Shown here: piece after piece, positions 7,303-13,778 of the stretch | How the letters are laid out: each line of letters begins with the position of its first letter | Numbering within the stretch: position 1 is the first letter of the stretch | Source: Fimbriimonadaceae bacterium | GTDB taxonomy: Bacteria > Armatimonadota > Fimbriimonadia > Fimbriimonadales > Fimbriimonadaceae | DNA length: 14,790 bases | Assembly (NCBI GenBank): GCA_020849075.1 | Contig: JADLGZ010000008.1 | Location: forward strand, 1-14,790 | Direction: 5' to 3' | Notes under the pieces: model-generated | Seen by the model: the letters and a program-made list of their open reading frames with translations, nothing else | Databases searched by the model: none | Told to the model about the DNA's origin: nothing | Program-made: the position numbers and the translations under genes

Positions 7303-9084
7303 TTGCCCAAAGGAGTTGGTTCAATTTTGCTTTTCGCTCTCGCGGCTTCAATGCATGCCCAGAGCACTATGGTGATCAAGGAGATCGTCATTCGTGGGAA
7401 TCACCGGGTAACGACGGAAGCAATCCGCGCGAGTATCCGGGCCGCAGAAGGACGACCCTTCATCGCCGACGAACTGGAACGCGATCAAAATGCCCTTCGC
7501 GCTCAAGGCGTGTTTAAGGACGTCAAGGTTTTCAGTCGTCAGCTGAGCGACTCCGAAGTCCAGATTATTGTGGACATTGAAGAGAATCCGGTCGTGAAGG
7601 AAATCTCGATCATGGGTAATTCCGTGATCAAGACGGAAGATATCCTGAAACTCGTTACCCAACAGAAGGACTCGCTCCTGAACTTCAACGCCCGTAGGCC
7701 CACTGCAGAGGCCATCCGAAACCTATATGATCAGCGCGGCTACTTTGCGGAAGTTGACTTCCCGACGATGCCTGATCAGCCGGAAACGATGACGATTCTC
7801 GTCATCGAGACGACCATCAACGATATCATCATCAACGGCCTTGTCCATACCAAGCCCCGCGTTGTGCAACGGTTGATCAAGTCCAAAGTGGGTGAGCCGT
7901 TGAACGAAGCTACTTGGGCTTCTGACGTTCGGCGGATTCGCAGTACCCAGTGGTTTGACAAGGCCGATCCGGGAATTCGACCGGCGGCTGACATTGGAAA
8001 GGTAGACCTCCTGATGGACCTTAAGGAGACGCGAACGGCCAAGTTTGATGTTGGTGTTGCCATGGATCCTTCTAGTCGGCTGGCGGGAACTTTCGCGATC
8101 AGCGATTCGAACTTTAGGGGGTCCGGACAGAGCATCGGAGCCCGGATCCAACAAGATACATTTGGCTCCGGGGCAAGCGTCTCGCTTGACTATAGCGACC
8201 CCTACTTTGATCGTCACGATACGGCCATTAGTTTTTCGCTCTACTCCCGAGTGCAAAGCTACTTTGCCAATTTCGGTAGCACCACGTCCTCCTTAAGTCG
8301 CGATGATCGCTTTGACGAGCGCCGGGCCGGTGGCTCTCTCAGCGTTTCAAGACCCTTGCGCGGAAACTTCTTCGCCACGCTTGGCATGAGCATGGAGAAC
8401 ATCCGGGCAATCAACCTCAGCAGTGGCAGTGCTGAATACATTCGGCAAGATGGATCACTGGTGAAGGGCATTGCCCAAATCAGCCGCGACCGCCGGGACG
8501 TCCCGCTTGATCCTTACGAAGGAGACTATCTTCGTGCGAGTATCGAGCCTGGATTGAGCAGGATCGACACCATTGGCGGCAGTGTTGCTAGCTTTACGAA
8601 TGTGCTCGGCAACAACCCATTTGTTCGGACAACCGCCGAATACAAGGCCTTCTTTAGCAAGCGGCCCAGCGACCGACGAAAGCTCACGGACCCACGCCCC
8701 GTAATTGCGTTCCGCACAAGGATGGGGATGATTTCCGGTGATGTTCCGTTCTACGAGCAACTCTTTATTGGGGGATCAGACTCGTTGCGTGGCTATGCAG
8801 AGCAACGGTTCTGGGGCAAGAATGCGATCGTTGCATCTACAGAGTACCGGTACCCAATGCCTATGTCCGACGCCTTCACCTTGATCGGTTTTGTGGACTA
8901 TGGCGGAGCTTGGGGTGGCTATCCTGGGATCAGTAACTTTAGCCAATCGGACAAGATCAAGCTCCATCTAGGCTATGGCGCAGGACTTGGGTTCCGAACG
9001 CCGCTTGGCTCAATTCGAATTGACTTCGGCTTCCGCCCGGATGGAGGGTCCCGGACCCACTTTTCAATAGGTGGTAGCTTCTAA
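7303..9084 (+). CDS. bamA: Outer-membrane protein assembly factor BamA (Omp85), three-POTRA form
   Basis: BamA is the outer-membrane insertase that folds beta-barrel proteins. This 593-residue protein starts with a signal peptide (residues 1-19, likely cut at MHA-Q). Three POTRA domains follow (about 23-92, 93-165 and 166-240): the first opens IKEIVIRGNHRV, the second VKEISIMGNSVIKTEDI and the third INDIIINGLVHTKPRVV. From about residue 245 it is a beta-barrel with alternating polar and apolar strands, the conserved GGSDSLRGY loop motif (Arg496) and a C-terminal Phe after GGS, as in the beta-signal. E. coli BamA has five POTRA domains and about 810 residues, so this is a short version. Start is TTG with an AAGAGGA site. 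It leads an operon with skp-like, lipoprotein, lpxD and lpxC genes; gap to the next ATG is 7 nt. TamA/Omp85 paralogues are less likely given the skp and lpxD neighbours. Confidence 0.93.
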   Translation: MPKGVGSILLFALAASMHAQSTMVIKEIVIRGNHRVTTEAIRASIRAAEGRPFIADELERDQNALRAQGVFKDVKVFSRQLSDSEVQIIVDIEENPVVKEISIMGNSVIKTEDILKLVTQQKDSLLNFNARRPTAEAIRNLYDQRGYFAEVDFPTMPDQPETMTILVIETTINDIIINGLVHTKPRVVQRLIKSKVGEPLNEATWASDVRRIRSTQWFDKADPGIRPAADIGKVDLLMDLKETRTAKFDVGVAMDPSSRLAGTFAISDSNFRGSGQSIGARIQQDTFGSGASVSLDYSDPYFDRHDTAISFSLYSRVQSYFANFGSTTSSLSRDDRFDERRAGGSLSVSRPLRGNFFATLGMSMENIRAINLSSGSAEYIRQDGSLVKGIAQISRDRRDVPLDPYEGDYLRASIEPGLSRIDTIGGSVASFTNVLGNNPFVRTTAEYKAFFSKRPSDRRKLTDPRPVIAFRTRMGMISGDVPFYEQLFIGGSDSLRGYAEQRFWGKNAIVASTEYRYPMPMSDAFTLIGFVDYGGAWGGYPGISNFSQSDKIKLHLGYGAGLGFRTPLGSIRIDFGFRPDGGSRTHFSIGGSF

Positions 9085-9091
9085 CACAATC

Positions 9092-9730
9092 ATGAAACCA
9101 ACAATCAAACTCTATTCGGGCTGGATCGTCGCCGCAGCGATGGCTGTGATCATGTTCGGCTCTGGATTCCAAACTACCGCCGAGAAGACGGGCGTTGTAG
9201 ACCTGAACAAGGTCATCCAAGACAGCAATGTCGGTAAGCAAAATACGACGAAGTTGAACCAAGCTCTCGCAAAGCGCCAAGCCCTCCTCAACTACATCAA
9301 AGACCACACGATCATTACTACCGAGCAAGCAGAGAAGCTGCGCGAATTGGAACTCAAGGATCCCCAAACGGATGCCGATAAGGCAGCCATTGAGAAGATC
9401 AAGCGAGATGTCGGGGATTCAGAGAAGAACCAAGACATGCTGAGAGGCAAGAGCAATCTCACGGAGGCCGAGAGCCGCTTACTTTCTGAGTACAGCGACC
9501 GCCAGCGTAAGTCATTCGAAACGATGCAGACTTGGAACAGCGTGTTTAGCGATGAACTATCCAATATGCGCGAGCAACTGCAACAGAGCACGGTAGACCT
9601 TGCGAAGGCCGCACTAGCACGAGTCGCCAAGCAGCAAGGGTTCACCACTGTATTGGAGACCCAAGTTGCACCTTATGGCGCCAATGACCTCACGGCAAAC
9701 ACTGTGACGTCCATGAACGCCGGAAAGTAG
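9092..9730 (+). CDS. Periplasmic OmpH/Skp-like chaperone
   Basis: Skp/OmpH is a periplasmic trimeric holdase that carries unfolded outer-membrane proteins to BamA. This 212-residue protein has a signal sequence (hydrophobic 10-26, cleavage about 27-30). The OmpH opening GVVDLNKVIQDSNVGK follows. A long charged helical region rich in Glu, Lys, Gln and Arg (about 45-175) would form the tentacle coiled coil. The family-like ending AKQQGFTTVLETQVAPYGANDLT matches the conserved terminal beta-strand and DLT region. It is longer than E. coli Skp (about 161 residues), mainly in the helical part. ATG 9092 was chosen over in-frame GTG 9071 because GTG would overlap bamA and place seven polar residues before the signal. 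The gap to the next gene is 6 nt. Position directly after bamA supports the role. Confidence 0.87.
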   Translation: MKPTIKLYSGWIVAAAMAVIMFGSGFQTTAEKTGVVDLNKVIQDSNVGKQNTTKLNQALAKRQALLNYIKDHTIITTEQAEKLRELELKDPQTDADKAAIEKIKRDVGDSEKNQDMLRGKSNLTEAESRLLSEYSDRQRKSFETMQTWNSVFSDELSNMREQLQQSTVDLAKAALARVAKQQGFTTVLETQVAPYGANDLTANTVTSMNAGK

Positions 9731-9736
9731 GGTTTC

Positions 9737-10720
9737 ATGGTTCGCTGGCCTGGGTTGCTCTTACTTCTGGGCCTTCTCGCGGGTTGCTCGCCAACAGAGC
9801 AACCCGCTGTTTATGTGGATGTAATCCAGCTCGCGCCATTACTAGCGGCGACTCCCAACGTACCAGCTGTCACACCTGTTCCAATCTCGGCTTCAATTTC
9901 TGTTTCTGGCACTCAAGGGCGCTTGCTATTTAGCGGACTGACCAAGGAGGAACTTGCAGAGAGCGAAGCCCAGATCAGGACAACCCAGAATGAAGCAATC
10001 CGACGCATCATGGCGCAACGCCTTAAGGTTCTTGATGCCGAAATTGAATCGGCCCTGGCCGCTTCCCGAGGGAGGCTCGAACCCAAGCATCAGATGATCA
10101 TGCAAGATGCGATCGCACAAACCCGCATTCCATTCGATAAGATGGCGCCGCGAGTCGGAGAACTAACCCTAGAACTCACAAACCTGATTGGTTTTCCCGA
10201 TCGGGGGCAAGCGTACCGGCTGGTGGATGCGGAATGGTCCCAAAATCGGGCAAAGCGTATTGAGGCCATTAGGGCCGAGTTAGCTCAGCTAAACGCTACC
10301 TACTTGGCGGAGCGCACTGCGATTCTGGACCAAGCCTATCGTTTGATTGCCCGCGACGATGAAACCTTACTTACCAATGCTTCCGTAGCGCGAAAAGAAG
10401 GTGAAGCGCGGATAACGACCGAGCTCCAGAAGCTAAGCGAGGACGGCGAAAGTGCACAAGCGGAGCACCTGCCACCCGCATCAAGTCAATTGCTCCTTCC
10501 GGCCTCACGTGCCCAGTCGGTTCGCGTGCATGCTGGCAATGAGGCATTCCCTCCGATATCGGCTGGACCTTCGGAACGTTCACCTCTCTGGGCGGCAGTA
10601 CAGAAGGCAAAGATTTGGGCCAGCAGCCAGGGTTACCGACTGGTATCGAGTCGCAGCCAAGGCCGAGACGCTACCCTAGAGTGCATGAAATGGATTCAAG
10701 AACAAACGGTTGGACATTAG
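9737..10720 (+). CDS. Coiled-coil lipoprotein between skp and lpxD, possibly a divergent Skp/OmpH relative
   Basis: A 327-residue protein with a short lipoprotein signal ending in lipobox LAGC (Cys17), a Pro/Ala/Val-rich tether (about 18-60), and a long charged helical region (about 68-230) without obvious breaks, predicted to form coiled coils. A Ser/Pro-rich stretch follows, then a compact C-terminal segment with SSQGYRLVSSRSQGRDATLE. That ending resembles the terminal 'GY-x-LV ... DLT' element of OmpH proteins, also present in the preceding gene. This raises the possibility of a membrane-anchored second Skp-like chaperone (inference; I cannot show homology). It lies 6 nt after the skp-like gene, and lpxD begins inside its last 31 nt. 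A perfect 11-bp hairpin covers its lipobox codons. Gene and lipoprotein nature are well supported; function is unknown. Confidence 0.82.
   Translation: MVRWPGLLLLLGLLAGCSPTEQPAVYVDVIQLAPLLAATPNVPAVTPVPISASISVSGTQGRLLFSGLTKEELAESEAQIRTTQNEAIRRIMAQRLKVLDAEIESALAASRGRLEPKHQMIMQDAIAQTRIPFDKMAPRVGELTLELTNLIGFPDRGQAYRLVDAEWSQNRAKRIEAIRAELAQLNATYLAERTAILDQAYRLIARDDETLLTNASVARKEGEARITTELQKLSEDGESAQAEHLPPASSQLLLPASRAQSVRVHAGNEAFPPISAGPSERSPLWAAVQKAKIWASSQGYRLVSSRSQGRDATLECMKWIQEQTVGH
9779..9807 (+). other. Perfect 11-bp inverted repeat (RNA hairpin) within the lipobox codons
   Basis: GCGGGTTGCTC (9779-9789) and GAGCAACCCGC (9797-9807) are exact reverse complements around a 7-nt loop. The stem spans codons 15-24 of the lipoprotein gene, beginning 42 nt after its start codon. 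No run of T follows (TGTTTATG), so it is not a standard intrinsic terminator. As RNA it could pause ribosomes or polymerase, or be processed, between skp and lpxD. Confidence 0.75.
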
Positions 10721-11724
10721 GAGACCTAGCAGCCCTAATCGGGGGCCGACTGGACGGGCCCCACGAGTTCTGGGTCCGCCGCCCCGTGCGGGCAGACTCG
10801 ATTGATCCTGAAGGGATCGCTTTTGCTGAGCGCCAAGAATTCGCGGATAGGGCTACCGGGGTAGGTGCCTTGGTTGTCAGCGAAGGGGTGAACGTAATGG
10901 GAAAGCCCGCGATCCGAGTTGAGAACCCACGCCTAGCCTTCGGGAAGATTCTCCATCTCGCTCAAAGGCCAATTCCCATTATGGAGGGCATTCACCCGGC
11001 GGCGCAAATTGATTCGCGTGCGTGGATTGATCGAACCGCTAGTATCGGGCCCTTTGTGGTAGTTGAACAAGGGGCAAGGGTGGGACCCAGGGTAAAGGTT
11101 CATGCTGGCGTATACATTGGCGAAGCATGCGAAATTGGAGAAGGAACAACAATCTATCCTGGCGCGGTGCTTGTACAAGATGTCAGGGTCGGGGCACGCT
11201 GTGTCCTACATTCAAACTGCGTTCTCGGTGCGGACGGGTTTGGTTTTTTATGGGATGGGAAAGCCAGGGTTAAGATCCCCCAAGTTGGCGGCATCCTTTT
11301 GGGAGACGATGTTGAAGTCGGAGCGGGAACTTGTATTGACCGTTCAACGTGTGGTGAGACCGTAATCCAGAGTGGAACCAAGCTCGATAACATGGTGCAA
11401 ATCGGGCACAATTGCACCATTGGCGAGGCTGGTGTTATCGCCGCTCATACGAGCGTAGCGGGCTCCGTGAAGATCGGAGATCGAGTTGTCATCGGTGGTC
11501 AATCGGCGATTGCCGGTCACCTCAGTGTCGGTGACGACATTGCCCTTGGTGGTCGTACGGGTGTAATGCAGGATGTCGAATTACCTGGTGAGTACTTCGG
11601 CACCCCCGCCCAGCCCGTTCGTGAATCATTGCGCCAGATGCTAGCCTTACGCGAACTCCCCGCCTTGCTCAAGCGAGTTAAGTCTCTTGAGGCGAAGGTC
11701 GCCCAATTGGAGGGTAAAGATTGA
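10690..11724 (+). CDS. lpxD: UDP-3-O-acylglucosamine N-acyltransferase LpxD
   Basis: LpxD adds the N-linked hydroxyacyl chain to UDP-3-O-acylglucosamine, the third step of lipid A synthesis, in the cytoplasm using acyl-ACP. The 344-residue protein has the N-terminal uridine-binding domain (WTLGDLAALIGGRLDG to about 95) and a left-handed beta-helix of hexapeptide repeats (about 100-310). Conserved features include VLGADGFGF, the IDRSTCGETVI and GTKLDNMVQIGHN block, and catalytic-position His240 (E. coli His239). A C-terminal helix LPALLKRVKSLEAKVAQLEG suggests the usual trimer-associated coil. ATG 10690 is the only Met start that includes the family N-terminus without a spurious extension; it puts the gene 31 nt inside the preceding lipoprotein gene. 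The frame is open further upstream to 10615, but that part reads like an out-of-frame copy of the neighbour. Its TGA overlaps the lpxC ATG (TGATG). Confidence 0.95.
   Translation: MDSRTNGWTLGDLAALIGGRLDGPHEFWVRRPVRADSIDPEGIAFAERQEFADRATGVGALVVSEGVNVMGKPAIRVENPRLAFGKILHLAQRPIPIMEGIHPAAQIDSRAWIDRTASIGPFVVVEQGARVGPRVKVHAGVYIGEACEIGEGTTIYPGAVLVQDVRVGARCVLHSNCVLGADGFGFLWDGKARVKIPQVGGILLGDDVEVGAGTCIDRSTCGETVIQSGTKLDNMVQIGHNCTIGEAGVIAAHTSVAGSVKIGDRVVIGGQSAIAGHLSVGDDIALGGRTGVMQDVELPGEYFGTPAQPVRESLRQMLALRELPALLKRVKSLEAKVAQLEGKD
11709..11714 (+). promoter_or_regulatory. Strong ribosome binding site for lpxC (GGAGGG)
   Basis: GGAGGG lies in the last codons of lpxD, 9 nt before ATG 11724, and supports that start rather than the in-frame TTG at 11721. 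It is one of the few clear Shine-Dalgarno sites in the window. Confidence 0.65.
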
Positions 11725-12533
11725 TGGTATTTGACCGGCTGACGGTGCGCTCTTCGGTAACTTTTGAGGGTGGCGGACTCCATTCCGGTTCACCCGTTTC
11801 GGCAACCGTTCACCCAGGCCGTGATGGGATAGCCTTCCGGTCAGGCAACAACCGATGGATCGCGCGCCCCGACGAGATAAGGGAGACGGTGCGGTGCACC
11901 CGACTTGGAGATATTTCAACGATTGAGCACCTCATGTCCGCGCTAGCGGGCATCGGGATTACCGATGCGGAAGTCGAGGTGCAGGGTGGTGAGTTACCGG
12001 CTGCCGGAGGCTCATCCATCACTTTTGTCGAAGGCCTGCAAGCTACTGGCCATGAGAAAATTGGCACCTTGGAGATAACGCCGCCCTACGCCCGAATCTT
12101 CTCGAAATGTGACGAACGCACGCTCGCAATCGCGGCGGGTGAGGGCCATTGGAGGTTCGACTTTGTCACCAACAGTCCATTCCCCGGCATTCAATCGTTT
12201 GCCGTCCACCTAACACCGGATAGTTACGCCCGCGAGGTCGCTCCAGCAAGGACAATCGTCTTCGAAGCCGAGTTAGACACGGTGCGGAGGGCGGGACTTG
12301 GTCAAGGATTGGATGAACGGACTGCCCTTGTCCTTGGCGAAAATGACTATGTCAATCCACCACTTTTCAACGACGAACCCGCTCGCCATAAGCTCCTTGA
12401 CTTGATCGGTGATCTCTATCTAAGTGGAGTCCCAATGCAAGCCGTTGATGTCATTGCTGAGCGAAGTGGACACTCGGCAAATGTAGAGGCAGCAGCCAGG
12501 CTGGCCCAAGCCACCACGATAGTCCGCTACTAG
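11724..12533 (+). CDS. lpxC: UDP-3-O-acyl-N-acetylglucosamine deacetylase LpxC (short form)
   Basis: LpxC is the zinc amidase that makes the committed step of lipid A synthesis. The 269-residue protein keeps the catalytic set: GGGLHSG with His20, STIEHL with Glu68-His69 (E. coli Glu78-His79), RHKLLDLIGD with His222, Lys223, Asp226 and Asp230 (E. coli 238, 239, 242, 246), and SGHSAN with His250 (E. coli 265). The zinc site is therefore complete. It is about 35 residues shorter than E. coli LpxC, lacking C-terminal residues and parts of the insert regions. The normally conserved P-I-M-D-G-S loop reads P-A-A-G-G-S, placing Gly95 where E. coli has Asp105. It is translationally coupled to lpxD (TGATG plus GGAGGG). 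No fabZ or lpxA follows; the next gene is convergent and only 7 nt away. Confidence 0.93.
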   Translation: MVFDRLTVRSSVTFEGGGLHSGSPVSATVHPGRDGIAFRSGNNRWIARPDEIRETVRCTRLGDISTIEHLMSALAGIGITDAEVEVQGGELPAAGGSSITFVEGLQATGHEKIGTLEITPPYARIFSKCDERTLAIAAGEGHWRFDFVTNSPFPGIQSFAVHLTPDSYAREVAPARTIVFEAELDTVRRAGLGQGLDERTALVLGENDYVNPPLFNDEPARHKLLDLIGDLYLSGVPMQAVDVIAERSGHSANVEAAARLAQATTIVRY

Positions 12534-12540
12534 AATAGCC

Positions 12541-13341
12541 TCAACGAAGGAAGAACCCTTGCTGGTGCAGGTAGTCCATCAGTGTTTCGCGGCCCGTCAT
12601 GCGCTCTCCGCTAACCCGATTCCCACTGTGTTTGGACCATGTCGTCTCCAGTCCACGGCGGGCGTACGCGACCTTCATTCGCTCGTCGTACTCGTCAGCT
12701 GAGACGTCCTTATCGTAGGTTTCTTGAAACCAGACCTGCTCTTGATGCAAGCGCGGTTTGACCCTCCCCCTCTCCTCGCCAGAAGGTACACCCAAGCACA
12801 GACCAAAAACGCCAAAGGTTTGCTCAGGCAAGTTAAGGAGTTCCTGAACCCCATAGGGATCATTACGAAGGGCCCCAATGTAGCATATCCCATACCCTAG
12901 CGACTCAGCGGCGCAGGTGAACCGCTCCGCAGCTAGGGCAACATCAATGAGAGCCATGATTCCAAATTCGGCATAATCAAGCCCCTTCGGGTCTACCTTG
13001 GCTTTCCGTGCTGCTTGAGACAGGCGATAGTGATCAGCGCAGAAGGCGAAGAACCATGCGGCGTCGCGCACATGCGCTTGGTTATCGCACAGTTCAGCAA
13101 TGGCGGCTCGTCGCTCCGGTTCTTGCACACTGATTACGCTCCACATCTGCAAGCTACTGCTCGTCGAAGCGCTTTGGGCGGCTGCCATCAGGCCCGCAAC
13201 GGTCTCTTGGGATATTGGCACGTCAGCGAACTTTCGCACAGAACGGTGTCGCAAGAATGCATCTAGTCCATCAAGGGGGAGCTCGGATGATTCTCCATAT
13301 CGTAATGCCCAAGCCTCGGCCGCAGTCTCTGTAAAGAGCAT
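12541..13341 (-). CDS. FMN-dependent NADPH nitroreductase (NfsA/NfrA/FRP type)
   Basis: A 266-residue cytoplasmic flavoprotein predicted to reduce nitroaromatics, quinones or flavins with NAD(P)H. Family motifs: HRSVRKFADVPIS (FMN phosphate-binding, residues 32-44), AAAQSASTSSSLQ (52-64), FCADHYRL in the middle, AAESLGYGICYIGALRNDP, and FGVFGLCLGVPSGEERGRVKPRL, which is typical of the NfsA/NfrA branch rather than NfsB. The physiological substrate cannot be told. The ATG at 13341 has no useful Shine-Dalgarno; TATTAT ends 6 nt before it, exactly the spacing for transcription starting at the ATG. It converges on lpxC with a 7-nt gap and lies downstream of the small lipoprotein gene on the same strand, separated by 38 nt containing this promoter candidate, so it is probably its own unit. 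Confidence 0.92.
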   Translation of the reverse strand: MLFTETAAEAWALRYGESSELPLDGLDAFLRHRSVRKFADVPISQETVAGLMAAAQSASTSSSLQMWSVISVQEPERRAAIAELCDNQAHVRDAAWFFAFCADHYRLSQAARKAKVDPKGLDYAEFGIMALIDVALAAERFTCAAESLGYGICYIGALRNDPYGVQELLNLPEQTFGVFGLCLGVPSGEERGRVKPRLHQEQVWFQETYDKDVSADEYDERMKVAYARRGLETTWSKHSGNRVSGERMTGRETLMDYLHQQGFFLR

Positions 13342-13347
13342 GACCTC

Positions 13348-13353
13348 ATAATA
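13348..13353 (-). promoter_or_regulatory. Candidate -10 (TATTAT) for leaderless nitroreductase mRNA
   Basis: On the minus strand TATTAT (5 of 6 to consensus) is followed by six bases and then ATG. If it is a -10 element, the transcript would start at or next to the A of the start codon. No clear -35 is seen. GAGG between them is too close to the ATG to be a usual ribosome binding site. Confidence 0.5.
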
Positions 13354-13379
13354 GCCGCTAGGCGATCGGCGTAGAGCCC

Positions 13380-13778
13380 TTATGGAGCTGGGTTGGGATC
13401 TAGGGTGAAGGTTGCGTTAGACCAGTCACCATCAAACAGGTAGTGAAAATTACCGTGAGTCTCTGAGGAGGAGTAGGTGATTGAGCCGTCAACGCTACTG
13501 AAATCACCTCCTGCCCCGAAGGTAGCCGAACCCATGAACTGGCCCTCTTGATCAATGGTGCCCGTGAAGGTTCCCACCTCACCGTCGCTATTTCGGGTGA
13601 TCGTACCGGTCATTCCACCATCGGGCGCAATAACCCAGTCAACTGAGCCCGTATCAGGACGCGTGATATCGTTGTAGTTTCCGACCCACGAGCCCGCATA
13701 AATATTGTCCCGGTTGACCGAACCCGCACACCCAACTAGGGTGGCGAGTATCGGCAAGACGATCCAAGAGCGCTTCAT
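13380..13778 (-). CDS. Small beta-rich lipoprotein coupled to the secretin gene
   Basis: A 132-residue protein with a lipoprotein signal (MKRSWIVLPILATLVGC; lipobox LVGC, Cys17). The mature part is rich in Gly, Thr, Ser and Asp with short repeated strand patterns (GSWVGNYND, GGMTGTITRNSDG, GTFTGTIDQEG, FMGSATFG, VDGSITYSS). This suggests a small antiparallel beta-sandwich or barrel of the kind common in secreted lipoproteins. No specific family is recognised. Its ATG overlaps the secretin stop (TAATG on the minus strand), with a good Shine-Dalgarno (AAGGAAAG) inside the secretin gene, so the two are co-expressed. A role as accessory or pilotin-like lipoprotein for the secretin is a reasonable inference, though pilotins of known families are mostly helical or TPR proteins. 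The gene ends 38 nt before the nitroreductase start. Confidence 0.82.
   Translation of the reverse strand: MKRSWIVLPILATLVGCAGSVNRDNIYAGSWVGNYNDITRPDTGSVDWVIAPDGGMTGTITRNSDGEVGTFTGTIDQEGQFMGSATFGAGGDFSSVDGSITYSSSETHGNFHYLFDGDWSNATFTLDPNPAP

Noticed and set aside
7723..8256. 177-codon minus-strand frame opposite bamA
   Set aside because: It covers conserved POTRA and barrel coding sequence and shows no motifs of its own.
9071..9091. GTG at 9071 as the start of the skp-like gene
   Set aside because: It would overlap bamA and add polar residues before the signal sequence; ATG 9092 gives a normal signal peptide.
9779..9815. Rho-independent terminator at the 11-bp hairpin
   Set aside because: No run of T follows the stem and the hairpin lies within a coding region of a continuing operon.
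10615..10689. Upstream extension of lpxD to the TTG at 10615
   Set aside because: The extra 25 residues are Pro/Arg-rich, lie entirely inside the preceding lipoprotein gene and are not part of the LpxD fold.
10742..10762. GGGGCC/GGCCCC inverted repeat early in lpxD
   Set aside because: A 6-bp GC-only stem with a 9-nt loop is expected by chance at this base composition.
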